Shown here in pieces: positions 6,955 to 13,849 of a DNA stretch of 31,476 bases. Position 1 is the stretch's first letter. Every line of letters starts with the position of its first letter. The position numbers were made by a program, and so were the translations under genes. Below the pieces are notes generated by a model. It was not told the origin of the DNA, made no database searches, and saw only the letters and a program-made list of their open reading frames with translations. Source of the stretch: Kiritimatiellia bacterium (GTDB lineage Bacteria; Verrucomicrobiota; Kiritimatiellia; RFP12; UBA1067); NCBI GenBank assembly GCA_016296065.1, contig JAEDKA010000045.1, positions 1-31,476 on the forward strand, given 5' to 3'.

Positions 6955-8376
6955 TTAAGGAATTTGTCTTTGGCTGTCTTCCCAGCTGCGCTTTTCCTCA
7001 AGCCATTGAAGGTCGCGAAGCTCGGAAATTATCGTCGGCCCGCGGAAGCGGACTGCGTTTTCCGCGCCATCTTCGATTACGACATGCTTGATCGGAAGAA
7101 TCCCTTTGTCGAGTCGCGCGAAGTTGAGATACACCCCGCCTTCAAGCACATAGCGAATGCCGTTCTGCGGATATGGCACTTCGGTCATGTTGTTCAGTAT
7201 GCAGTCCTTGAGGCGCACAACAACATTAGATGGTCCGGACAAATCGGCGTCAAGGCGTCCTGGTCCGACAACGCGGTATTCACCCGGATTGAGGCGTATC
7301 GGACGCGCAAAGACGTTCGTCCTTGCTGGCAGCTGGACAATGACTCCTTCAACTCGATTCGTGGCATGCCGCACAATCGCCGGATATGGTTGGTCCGGGT
7401 TCAGAGGCTCATTGCGCTCCTCGATGCTTACTATCTCGCCACGCGAGCACATGGCACGCCACGCCCAAGCCTCGTCTCCTCCCCGCATCCACCAGTCACA
7501 AAAAACCAAGGAGGCGAGTGCAAGCGGGAATGCGATTGCCATGCCGAAGAGTGTCGCCCTGCGAAGATGCCGCCAGCGAATCGCGCGGGCGAACGCGGCG
7601 ACGGACGGATAGCGATGCGCGGGGATGGACGACGTTGCGCGGCGGATGATCCGCGCCCACGTGCGCGGCGGCTTGCCACGGAAGCACGCATCGGCAAGGA
7701 CTCCAAGCGCATGGATGTCGGACGACACTGTCGCCTCGCCGCGCTCCACCTGCTCGGGTGCTCCGTAACCGGGAGTGCCGACGCCGTGTCGTGTCTCGGT
7801 TTGGTTTTCACGAAGCGGCGGGACGCCGCTTCCCCCAGTCAGCGGTCGCGATTCTGCTGCCCTTGCCATTCTGCCGACGGTCTTTGCGAGACCGAGGTCG
7901 GCGAGAACGGGGATTGCGTCTCTCCACAAAATGTTGCCGGGCTTGATGTCGCGGTGAATGTAGCCTCGCGAATGAAGCTCAGCGACGGCATCGCATATTG
8001 ACAGAAGAAAGCGCGCGGCGTTTTTATCGCCTGTCGGCAGTTCGCCTGGCTCCAATAGTTCCATCGCGAGATAGGCGCACCCGTTCGCCTCCCCGTATGA
8101 GTAGAATTGCGGGAAAGACTTGGACTTCAGTTGCGAAAGCAGCTTCGCCTCGCGGGTGAAGCGCTCCTTTGCGCGCTGCTCGTCACGAACCAGCACCTTG
8201 ACCGCGGCGGATGTGCCGAGCGCTACGTGCTCCGCGCAATATACCTCGCCGTTCCCGCCGCGCCCGATAAACGCCGTCACACGCCAGTCGCCGAAGATTG
8301 TGCCGATGGGGAAACGACCATCGGAAACGATAGGACCGTGCGCGGCACACATTGCCGAGATGGGATCCTCATCCAT
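6955..8376 (-). CDS. Membrane Ser/Thr protein kinase
   Basis: This Hanks-type kinase has 473 residues from the ATG at 8376, which overlaps the sigma-factor stop by 8 nt; a start 24 codons upstream would run deep into the sigma gene. Motifs: glycine loop GRGGNGEV (38-45), lysine K60 in AAVKVL, HRDIKPGN (141-148), DLG (160-162) and APE (206-208). A membrane helix lies at about 275-295. The C-terminal ~175 residues should face outside and match no domain I know. The activation segment is unusually long, about 37 residues between DLGLAK and GTPGY, and part of it (182-189) is encoded by a family C palindrome. Coupling to an ECF sigma factor suggests that the kinase controls or is read out by it, as in PVC ECF/kinase pairs. 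All catalytic residues I can check are present. Confidence 0.9.
   Translation of the reverse strand: MDEDPISAMCAAHGPIVSDGRFPIGTIFGDWRVTAFIGRGGNGEVYCAEHVALGTSAAVKVLVRDEQRAKERFTREAKLLSQLKSKSFPQFYSYGEANGCAYLAMELLEPGELPTGDKNAARFLLSICDAVAELHSRGYIHRDIKPGNILWRDAIPVLADLGLAKTVGRMARAAESRPLTGGSGVPPLRENQTETRHGVGTPGYGAPEQVERGEATVSSDIHALGVLADACFRGKPPRTWARIIRRATSSIPAHRYPSVAAFARAIRWRHLRRATLFGMAIAFPLALASLVFCDWWMRGGDEAWAWRAMCSRGEIVSIEERNEPLNPDQPYPAIVRHATNRVEGVIVQLPARTNVFARPIRLNPGEYRVVGPGRLDADLSGPSNVVVRLKDCILNNMTEVPYPQNGIRYVLEGGVYLNFARLDKGILPIKHVVIEDGAENAVRFRGPTIISELRDLQWLEEKRSWEDSQRQIP
7812..7832. repeat. Family C 21-nt palindrome inside the kinase gene
   Basis: Arms GAAGCGGCG (7812-7820) and CGCCGCTTC (7824-7832) pair perfectly around the loop GGA. 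It encodes kinase residues of about 182-189 (GSGVPPLR) without shifting the frame. Confidence 0.75.
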
Positions 8377-8968
8377 AGACGGACTCCAGTTCCTTGACGA
8401 GCTCGCGCAGACGGGCCATCGCACGGCTCTTTGCCTGGTCGACGGCATGGCGCGTCATCTTGAACGAGGCGGCGACGGATTCGGGAGACTCGCCGTTTAG
8501 CGCCGTGCGCTCGAAGATGCGCTTTGTCCGGTCGGCGACGGATTCGTCGGAAAGGAAGCGACGCAACGCGATTTCGAAGGCGGCCTCGCGATATGACTGT
8601 TCGTCGTCCTGGATAGCGCATTCCGGCGCGGCCGGAGTCTGCGCCATTCCATTGTGCGCGTCGGCAATGTCCTTTATCTCTGTCTGGCGATTGCTATTGC
8701 GGAGCGCGCGCCGCGCCTTGTTGCGCAGGATGCCGGTCAGGTAGTTGCGGAAGTGCCCCTTCTCGTCAGGATCGTAGATGTAGCCCGGCAGAATGCCGCA
8801 GAGGGCGGCGAAAGTCTCCTGGATTACGTCGTCCGCCTCCAATGTCGGGAAACGCGTTTTGAGATATGCCTCCATCATCGGACGGTACTTCGCGACGAAC
8901 TCAGGCCAGCGCGGATGCTCCGCGTCCCTGACGTTCCTCAAAAGTGTCGTAGAAGTCTCTGGTATCAT
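8369..8968 (-). CDS. ECF-type RNA polymerase sigma factor
   Basis: This 199-residue sigma-70 family protein has the two-domain ECF layout. Region 2 covers about residues 20-95 (WPEFVAKYRPMMEAYLKTRF, then DDVIQETFAAL, then GHFRNYLTGILRNKARR). Region 4 is a helix-turn-helix at about 145-190 (ESPESVAASFKMTRHAVDQAKSRAMARLRELV). No anti-sigma gene is adjacent; the overlapping downstream gene is a membrane Ser/Thr kinase, an arrangement known in Planctomycetes ECF groups associated with kinases, where the kinase probably takes the regulatory role. A -10-like box TGGTATTCT lies about 11 nt upstream of the ATG. Specific targets cannot be seen here. Confidence 0.85.
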   Translation of the reverse strand: MIPETSTTLLRNVRDAEHPRWPEFVAKYRPMMEAYLKTRFPTLEADDVIQETFAALCGILPGYIYDPDEKGHFRNYLTGILRNKARRALRNSNRQTEIKDIADAHNGMAQTPAAPECAIQDDEQSYREAAFEIALRRFLSDESVADRTKRIFERTALNGESPESVAASFKMTRHAVDQAKSRAMARLRELVKELESVYG

Positions 8969-8999
8969 ATCGCTACATAGAATACCATATTTCCCGCTT

Positions 9000-9102
9000 G
9001 TGCGAAACCGCCAATTCGCGACTCTGCGCCTTCTTCCGTGGAAAGGGCAGACCTGTCCTCTGCCCTATACTGCCGCCGCGTGGCGAAATCTTACGCGGGA
9101 AT
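9000..9102 (+). repeat. Dispersed repeat family A, copy 2
   Basis: This copy carries CCAATTCGCGACT.TGCGCC, CTTCCGTGGAAAGGGCAGA, CTCTGCCCTATACTGCCG and a variant of the tail with T for C (GTGGCGAAATCTTACGCGGGA). AGGGCAGA and TCTGCCCT form an 8-bp stem with a 7-nt loop. It fills most of the gap between the sigma-factor start and the 146-residue gene. Confidence 0.85.
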
Positions 9103-9113
9103 CGCAGTGAAAC

Positions 9114-9554
9114 TCAATTTACGATATCTCCGACTTCTGCTGCGACTTTCTCAACGGCAAGTCTCATGTCCAAATCGTGTAGTCCTGGATATGCGGACTC
9201 AAGCCATTCGGGAGTGATTTGATCGACAATGTCGCGGCTCTCCGTCCCGGTCTGCCACTGATATTGAGCATAGAACTGCCCAATCCAGTTGGGGGCAAAT
9301 CCGCGAAACGGTCTGCCGTCCTTGATGTCATGAGCGTCTTCCGTCCGATAGTAGTCCATCAACTCCGAAGGACTCAACGTAGCAAGGTAAACATCGCCCC
9401 TGTCCAGGAACTGCCGCGTGTCGCTTTTCATATAGGCACGGATGAATTCCCGTCCGTCGACATTCGGCGACACATCCTGAAGCCGCTCAAACAAGACGCC
9501 CTGCGTTTCGGCGATTTCCTGAAGGTATGCGGCGTTATACGGATGTCCAGCCAT
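9114..9554 (-). CDS. Partner protein of the DUF3990 gene
   Basis: This is a 146-residue soluble, acidic protein without a family I can name. It starts within the stop of the DUF3990 gene (TAATG, 1-nt overlap), so the two are translationally coupled. A two-gene unit with a transferase-like first gene and a small acidic second gene, driven by a promoter with a palindromic operator, looks like a toxin-antitoxin pair in which this protein could be the neutralising partner. Sequence features are an N-terminal segment YLQEIAETQGVLFERLQ and a tryptophan-rich centre (FAPNWIGQFYAQYQWQTG). The antitoxin role is inference. Confidence 0.65.
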   Translation of the reverse strand: MAGHPYNAAYLQEIAETQGVLFERLQDVSPNVDGREFIRAYMKSDTRQFLDRGDVYLATLSPSELMDYYRTEDAHDIKDGRPFRGFAPNWIGQFYAQYQWQTGTESRDIVDQITPEWLESAYPGLHDLDMRLAVEKVAAEVGDIVN

Positions 9555-10216
9555 TATCCATCCCCCCGTATGAGATCGGAGAACAGATGCTCCAGCCGAT
9601 TGAACTTCTGGTTGGCGATTAGCTCACGCATCTTTTCCCGCGCGGCGCCGTCCCTTGCTTCGTATGCCGCGTGGTGCGCATCAAACACCACTGGCTGCCT
9701 GAGCTCGGGTAAAGACTGTAGATTGGCATACGCTTTGGGCGTCTTCACGACATACTGAATGCCGAACCCGCCTAACTTCAGCAACTCGTCAAGACAATCC
9801 GCATCAACCTCGTCCCGCACAAACGATTTTACTATATAAAAGTAGGATGCATCGGCTCGCCACCCAACCTGTACATCATAATCATCGGCATCCGCAACCC
9901 CAAATCTATCTATGAACAGCGGCGCACGACGCCTGTAGGCTGCTGATTCGTCTGCATCACGGTGTTTCATCAATTCCGCAACCCAGGCAAATACGCCCCT
10001 GTCGCGAAAATCCAGAACTTTCAGTCCTTCCAGTTCCAGATCGAAAGCATGTACCCATCCATTGCGAGACTTGGGACGATACACAGACCATTCCTTCGCG
10101 AGATCGGAAACTTCAGTCAGATAGAATCCCCTTCCAAAATCATGCCGCTCCTGGCCGAGCCCGTATTGCGGCTCGACTGTCGCGTTCTGACTGCCATGGT
10201 AGAGTCGTATCTTCAT
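9554..10216 (-). CDS. DUF3990 protein, ADP-ribosyltransferase-like
   Basis: This 220-residue protein matches the DUF3990 pattern as I know it: MKIRLYHGS at the start, DFGRGFYLTE at about residues 27-36, a central FDLE..LKVLDF segment, and GFGIQYVVKTPKAY near 150-165. The YHGS and GRGFYLT blocks correspond to the NAD-binding motifs of the ADP-ribosyltransferase fold, so a toxin or effector that modifies a target with NAD is plausible. Activity is not shown by sequence alone. The gene leads a two-gene operon with the 146-residue partner. Its promoter is a TATAAT box nested in an inverted repeat (10231-10250), which suggests autoregulation. The whole unit lies between family A repeats 2 and 3. 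Confidence 0.75.
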   Translation of the reverse strand: MKIRLYHGSQNATVEPQYGLGQERHDFGRGFYLTEVSDLAKEWSVYRPKSRNGWVHAFDLELEGLKVLDFRDRGVFAWVAELMKHRDADESAAYRRRAPLFIDRFGVADADDYDVQVGWRADASYFYIVKSFVRDEVDADCLDELLKLGGFGIQYVVKTPKAYANLQSLPELRQPVVFDAHHAAYEARDGAAREKMRELIANQKFNRLEHLFSDLIRGDG

Positions 10217-10230
10217 CTTTAGATTCGCTA

Positions 10231-10250
10231 TTGTGCATTATAGCACAATC
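10231..10250 (-). promoter_or_regulatory. Promoter nested in an operator palindrome
   Basis: On the minus strand ATTGTGC, TATAAT and GCACAAT follow each other directly. The 7-bp arms are perfect (10231-10237 and 10244-10250) and the -10 hexamer fills the centre (10238-10243), forming an extended -10 (TGCTATAAT). A bound protein would block the promoter of the DUF3990 operon, whose ATG is about 15 nt from the right arm. Confidence 0.65.
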
Positions 10251-10274
10251 CCCTCGGCTTGTGGGCGTCATTCT

Positions 10275-10385
10275 GCAAAAATTCGCAAAGGCCAATTCGT
10301 GGCTCCGCGCCTTCTTCCGTGGAAAGGGCAGACCTCTCCTCTGCCCTATACTGCCGCCGCGCGGCGAAATCTCACGCGGGATTTC
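10275..10385 (+). repeat. Dispersed repeat family A, copy 3
   Basis: This is the fullest copy, with ATTCGCAAAGGCCAATTCG upstream of the common blocks. AGGGCAGA (10325-10332) and TCTGCCCT (10340-10347) form a perfect stem. CCGCG and CGCGG in the tail can pair across GGCGAAATCTCA. It separates the DUF3990 operon from the Phd/RelE operon. Confidence 0.85.
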
Positions 10386-10414
10386 AGGGTGTTGTAAAAA
10401 AGCAAAACTCGCCC

Positions 10415-10443
10415 TTGACTTCTCGTACGCGATTTCGTACAAT
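10415..10443 (+). promoter_or_regulatory. Promoter and possible operator of the Phd/RelE operon
   Basis: TTGACT (10415-10420) and TACAAT (10438-10443) are 17 nt apart, a near-consensus sigma-70 promoter. TCGTAC occurs twice, at 10423-10428 and 10435-10440, overlapping the -10, as expected for an autoregulated toxin-antitoxin operon. AGGAGG lies 6 nt before the ATG at 10477. Confidence 0.7.
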
Positions 10444-10476
10444 ATCATGCACTGACACTTACAAAGGAGGAATGCC

Positions 10477-10818
10477 ATGTTCGATTTCAAGCCAACCGAA
10501 GACATCATCTCGATGAGCGAGTTCCGCAACACGCTCGCGGACTGCGTAGCGCGCACCGCTGAGACCCACCGCCCCATAATTCTCACCCAGAACGGACGCG
10601 CCACCTCCGTGTTCCTCTCCGCCGAGGAATGGGAAAAGATCGCGGAGAAGCTGTACAACGCAGAAGTGTATGAAGACATACTTGTCAGCGAAGGTGAATC
10701 CGAGCGAGGCGAGGTATACACACAAGACGAGGTAAAGCAGATGCTTAACGCAGAGCTCAAAAAACTCTCGTCTCGGAAAAGCTCCAAGAAACGCACAAAG
10801 AAATTGGCGGTGGCTTGA
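10477..10818 (+). CDS. Phd/YefM-family antitoxin
   Basis: This 113-residue protein has the Phd/YefM N-terminal pattern: ISMSEFRNTLADCVARTAETHRPIILTQNGRATSVFLSAEEWE at about residues 10-53, which in the family forms the DNA-binding dimer. The C-terminal half, ending in a lysine-rich tail, would wrap around the toxin. It precedes a RelE/ParE-type toxin with a 1-nt overlap (TGATG). The antitoxin should repress its own promoter at 10415-10443, with the toxin acting as co-repressor, as in the family. Confidence 0.85.
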   Translation: MFDFKPTEDIISMSEFRNTLADCVARTAETHRPIILTQNGRATSVFLSAEEWEKIAEKLYNAEVYEDILVSEGESERGEVYTQDEVKQMLNAELKKLSSRKSSKKRTKKLAVA

Positions 10819-11129
10819 TGAACCCTGTTCCTCAGTGGACCAAGCGCGCAAAGAGGCGCCTTCGTGATGCCTTTTTGTATATCGCGGAAAACTTCTATCC
10901 AGAGTACGCCGTCGCATTTGAAAACGATGTGTTCAGCACCACGGAAACCATACCACAAAATCCCCAAATAGGTGTTGAAGCTTTTGCGAGCATGAAACGC
11001 CCGCAATACCGCAAAGTTCTCTGCAAAAACCGCAATTGGTGGGTGTACTACAGAATCAAAAAAGATTGCATCGAAGTCCTGTCAGTGAAGCACATACTCC
11101 AACAGGCTCGCACCTTCCGTGATCTATAG
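10818..11129 (+). CDS. RelE/ParE-family toxin
   Basis: This is a 103-residue basic protein starting at the ATG overlapping the antitoxin stop; a TTG one codon earlier is possible but less likely. The pattern is that of the RelE/ParE superfamily: WTKRAKRRLRDAFLYIAENFYPEYA in the helical first half, then YRKVLCKNRNWWVYYRIKKDCIEVLSVKHI in the C-terminal strands. Whether it cleaves mRNA or acts on gyrase cannot be told from the sequence. The gene sits between family A repeats 3 and 4 with its antitoxin, forming a complete type II module. Confidence 0.85.
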   Translation: MNPVPQWTKRAKRRLRDAFLYIAENFYPEYAVAFENDVFSTTETIPQNPQIGVEAFASMKRPQYRKVLCKNRNWWVYYRIKKDCIEVLSVKHILQQARTFRDL

Positions 11130-11153
11130 TTTGCCTGCAGCACACGAAGACGA

Positions 11154-11183
11154 TACCGCGCGGCGAAATCTCACGCAGGAATA
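11154..11183 (+). repeat. Dispersed repeat family A, copy 4 (partial)
   Basis: Only the tail remains: TACCGCGCGGCG followed by AAATCTCACGCAGGAAT. It lies between the toxin gene and coaD, closing the run of repeat-bounded modules. Confidence 0.65.
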
Positions 11184-11198
11184 TAGAGGCTCTTCCGG

Positions 11199-11690
11199 TC
11201 AGCGCGGCTTGCTCTTCAGGTGCTTCTGCACGGCGGGCGTGACGAACGGAGTCGTGTCGCCGCCGTAGGAGGCGATTTCGCGCACCGTGGAGGCCGTGAC
11301 GTAGGCGAGGTTCTCGCTCGGCATCATGAAGAGCGTCTCGATCTCCGGCGCCATGCGGCGGTTGGTGAGCGCCATCTGGAACTCGTACTCGAAGTCGCTG
11401 TAGACCCTCACGCCGCGGATGACGACGCGCGCCTTCTCCCTGCGGCAGAAATCGACAAGGAGGCAGTCGAGCATCTTCACCTCGACGTTCCTGAGACGCG
11501 CCTTCCTGACGTCCTCGCGGATCATCGCGAGGCGGTCCTCGGCCGAAAAGCGCGCGCCCTGCTTCGCGCTCGTCGCGGCAACCGCCACAACGAGCTTGTC
11601 GTACAGCTTCGACGCGCGCTTGATGAGGTCGAAGTGTCCGAGCGTCATCGGATCGAACGTGCCGGGATAAACTGCCTTTTTCTCTGCCAT
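11199..11690 (-). CDS. coaD: Phosphopantetheine adenylyltransferase
   Basis: This 163-residue protein is of normal length for CoaD, which makes dephospho-CoA from 4'-phosphopantetheine and ATP in the fourth step of coenzyme A synthesis. Visible motifs are GTFDPMTLGHFD at about residues 10-21 (the T/HxGH nucleotidyltransferase site), VVIRGVRVYSDFEYEFQMALTNRRMAP in the middle, and YVTASTVREIASYGGD near 130-145. The start is fixed by an extended -10 box 9 nt upstream, implying a leader of only a few bases. It is a single-gene unit at the edge of the accessory repeat region. Confidence 0.95.
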   Translation of the reverse strand: MAEKKAVYPGTFDPMTLGHFDLIKRASKLYDKLVVAVAATSAKQGARFSAEDRLAMIREDVRKARLRNVEVKMLDCLLVDFCRREKARVVIRGVRVYSDFEYEFQMALTNRRMAPEIETLFMMPSENLAYVTASTVREIASYGGDTTPFVTPAVQKHLKSKPR

Positions 11691-11699
11691 GGTGGATAT

Positions 11700-11710
11700 A
11701 TTATACCAAA
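11700..11710 (-). promoter_or_regulatory. Extended -10 promoter of coaD (leaderless type)
   Basis: TTTTGGTATAAT reads on the minus strand, with the hexamer at 11700-11705. Nine bases separate it from the coaD ATG, so transcription should begin within about three bases of the start codon. Confidence 0.7.
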
Positions 11711-11732
11711 AACAGACCGCCCGCGGCGGACT

Positions 11733-12638
11733 TTACCGCTTGCGAGCCCTGCGCTTGAAGAGAGCTCGCACGCCGTCGATGTACGGACGGTCCGTCGCGA
11801 TCTCCAGAGTGTCGATCCCGGTCTTGCGGAAGAACTTCGTCAGCTCCTCGCGGTCCGACTCGGCCTGCGCGGCAAATGCGCCGCGCACCTTTGCGCTCGA
11901 CGTGTCGACGAGCATCAGCTCGCCCGTCTCGGAATCCTCCAGCTCGACGAGCCCCACGTCGGGGAGCGCGCTTTCCGCCGGATCCGACACCGGCACGCAG
12001 ATAACGTCGTGGTGGCGCGCGGTCGCCCTGAGCAGCTTCTCCAGACCATCGTCTTCCCGCTTTCCCCCTCCCTCGATAAAATCGCTCACGAGAAAGACGA
12101 CGGCGCGGCGCTTCTGCACGCCGTTCAGGAACTTGAGAGCGCCTTCAATGTCCGTTCCGCCCTTCGCCTCGTCTTCGGCTGCTAGCACTTCGCGCACGAG
12201 GCGCATAACGGAGTCGCGCCCCTTGCGCGGCGGGATGTACTTGACGATCTTGTCGGAGAAGAGGACGAGTCCGATCTTGTCCTGGTTGCGTATCGCCGTA
12301 AGCGCGAGGAGCGCCGTCACTTCGGCGGCGAGCTCCATCTTCGAGCGCGTCCGCGAGCCGTAGCTCTGCGAGCCCGAGACGTCCACCATGAAGAGGATCG
12401 TGAGCTCTCGCTCCTCGGAGTAGCGCTTGATGTACGGCACCCCCGTCCTTGCGGTGACGTTCCAGTCGATCGTCCTGACGTCGTCTCCTGCGATGTACGG
12501 CCTCACCTCGTCGAACTCGACGCCCTGCCCCTTGAACGTTGAATGATAGTCGCCGGCCAGCTGGTCGTCGATCAGGCGGTTGGTGAGGATGCGTATCTTC
12601 CCCACCTTCGCCATCAGCTCTTTAACGTCTGTCGCCAT
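11733..12638 (-). CDS. DUF58 von Willebrand-type protein
   Basis: This 301-residue protein has the DUF58 signature DVRTIDWNVTARTGVPYIKRYSEERE at about residues 53-78, then a von Willebrand A-like fold with MIDAS motif DVSGS (86-90). No membrane segment is visible. DUF58 proteins are usually encoded just after a MoxR ATPase, as here, with a 1-nt gap. The pair is thought to act in folding or activating protein complexes, sometimes at the envelope. The transglutaminase and vWA/Bat genes that often follow are absent. Confidence 0.9.
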   Translation of the reverse strand: MATDVKELMAKVGKIRILTNRLIDDQLAGDYHSTFKGQGVEFDEVRPYIAGDDVRTIDWNVTARTGVPYIKRYSEERELTILFMVDVSGSQSYGSRTRSKMELAAEVTALLALTAIRNQDKIGLVLFSDKIVKYIPPRKGRDSVMRLVREVLAAEDEAKGGTDIEGALKFLNGVQKRRAVVFLVSDFIEGGGKREDDGLEKLLRATARHHDVICVPVSDPAESALPDVGLVELEDSETGELMLVDTSSAKVRGAFAAQAESDREELTKFFRKTGIDTLEIATDRPYIDGVRALFKRRARKR

Positions 12639-12639
12639 A

Positions 12640-13602
12640 TCACGGAACGGGCACTTCGCTCAGGATCTTGTCGATGATCTTGTCGGAGGTGATGTTCTCG
12701 GCTTCGGCCTCGTATGTGAGGAGGATGCGGTGGCGAAGGACGTCGTGCACCACTTCCTTCACGTCCTGCGGCGTCGCGTAGGCGCGTCCGTGCATGAGCG
12801 CGTTTCCGCGCGCAGCGAGGTTGAGCGCAAGGGTCGCGCGCGGGGACGCGCCGTTCTGCACCATCTCGCCCGTCTCGCGCGTCTTGAAGACGATGTCGAG
12901 GATGTAGTCCCCCACCTTCTCGTCGCAGTACACGTCGTTCACCGTAGCGCGGAGCGTAGCTATGTCGTCGGGAGTGCAGACCGTCTTCGCGGAAGGCTTC
13001 TCGGCGCTCTCGGCGAAGCGCTGCATGATGCGGCGCTCGTCCGCCTTCGTGGGAACCTCGACGAGGCACTTGAACATGAATCGGTCGACCTGCGCCTCGG
13101 GAAGCGGATAGGTCCCTTCCTGCTCGATCGGATTCTGCGTCGCCAGCACGAGGAACGGCTTCGGCAGCGCGTATGTCTCGTCGCCGATCGTGACCTGGCG
13201 TTCCTGCATCGCCTCGAGGAGCGCGGACTGCACCTTCGCCGGCGCGCGGTTTATTTCGTCCGCAAGGAGGAGGTTCGTGAACACAGGCCCCTTCTTCGGC
13301 GTGAACTCGCCTGTCTTCGGGGAGTACACGAGCGTTCCCACGACGTCCGCCGGGAGGAGGTCCGGCGTGAACGAGATGCGCCTGAACTCAAGTCCGAGCG
13401 CCTTCGCGAGCGTGTTGCACGACAGCGTCTTCGCGAGGCCCGGCACGCCCTCGAGGAGGATGTGCCCGTCGGTTATCATTGCAAGCACCAGACGGTCGAC
13501 GAGCTTCTCCTGCCCGACGATCACTTTCGCGACTTCGTCCTTGATCCTCGCCACGAGTTCCTTCTGCGCGGCGATCCTGTTCGTTGCTTCCTTTAGGTCC
13601 AT
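12640..13602 (-). CDS. MoxR-family AAA ATPase
   Basis: This protein has 320 residues from the ATG at 13602, which is preceded by AAGGAG 5 nt away. The open frame continues 265 codons upstream, but that part is antisense to bioD and lacks MoxR similarity. Motifs: Walker A EGVPGLAKT (51-59), Walker B LLLADEINRAP (111-121), the MoxR stretch ALLEAMQERQVTIGDETY, and the sensor region ATQNPIEQEGTYPLPEAQVDRF. MoxR ATPases act as chaperone-like partners of vWA proteins, here the DUF58 protein next to it. A TGGTATACT box at 13664-13672 probably drives the pair. Confidence 0.93.
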   Translation of the reverse strand: MDLKEATNRIAAQKELVARIKDEVAKVIVGQEKLVDRLVLAMITDGHILLEGVPGLAKTLSCNTLAKALGLEFRRISFTPDLLPADVVGTLVYSPKTGEFTPKKGPVFTNLLLADEINRAPAKVQSALLEAMQERQVTIGDETYALPKPFLVLATQNPIEQEGTYPLPEAQVDRFMFKCLVEVPTKADERRIMQRFAESAEKPSAKTVCTPDDIATLRATVNDVYCDEKVGDYILDIVFKTRETGEMVQNGASPRATLALNLAARGNALMHGRAYATPQDVKEVVHDVLRHRILLTYEAEAENITSDKIIDKILSEVPVP

Positions 13603-13663
13603 GTTTCTCCTTCGTTTTAAATCGTCCGTGCCGCGGCATTCCGCCGCAGTTCCGTTTCCGTAT

Positions 13664-13672
13664 AGTATACCA
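13664..13672 (-). promoter_or_regulatory. Extended -10 promoter of the MoxR-DUF58 operon
   Basis: On the minus strand the bases read TGGTATACT, an extended -10 with one mismatch to TATAAT. The MoxR start is about 60 nt downstream. The rest of the 247-bp divergent gap to bioD shows no other gene. Confidence 0.5.
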
Positions 13673-13811
13673 CACTTTCCGCCCGAGTGCGACGGGCGGG
13701 ATTGCGGAAAAGAGATTTGGGGTGCGATTGCGAACAGTTGAACCCAATTGCTGACATAGGCGACGAGAGATGGCCGCAACTGCGCAACCGACCAATCCAT
13801 TGCGGGGAGTA

Positions 13812-13822
13812 TTTGGTATAAT
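13812..13822 (+). promoter_or_regulatory. Extended -10 promoter of bioD-bioA
   Basis: TTTGGTATAAT has its hexamer at 13817-13822. The bioD ATG is 27 nt downstream of the box, giving a leader of about 20 nt. No BirA-type operator was recognised. Confidence 0.65.
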
Positions 13823-13849
13823 ATTCGCCAACGGAAAGAAGACTTGGAA

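Noticed and set aside
10140..11006. A 288-codon minus-strand frame across the Phd/RelE operon
   Set aside because: It is antisense to two well-recognised genes and runs through repeat family A.
6871..11183. Family A repeats as integron attC sites
   Set aside because: No GTTRRRY/RYYYAAC core pair was found and no integron integrase is present; only the cassette-like layout is similar.
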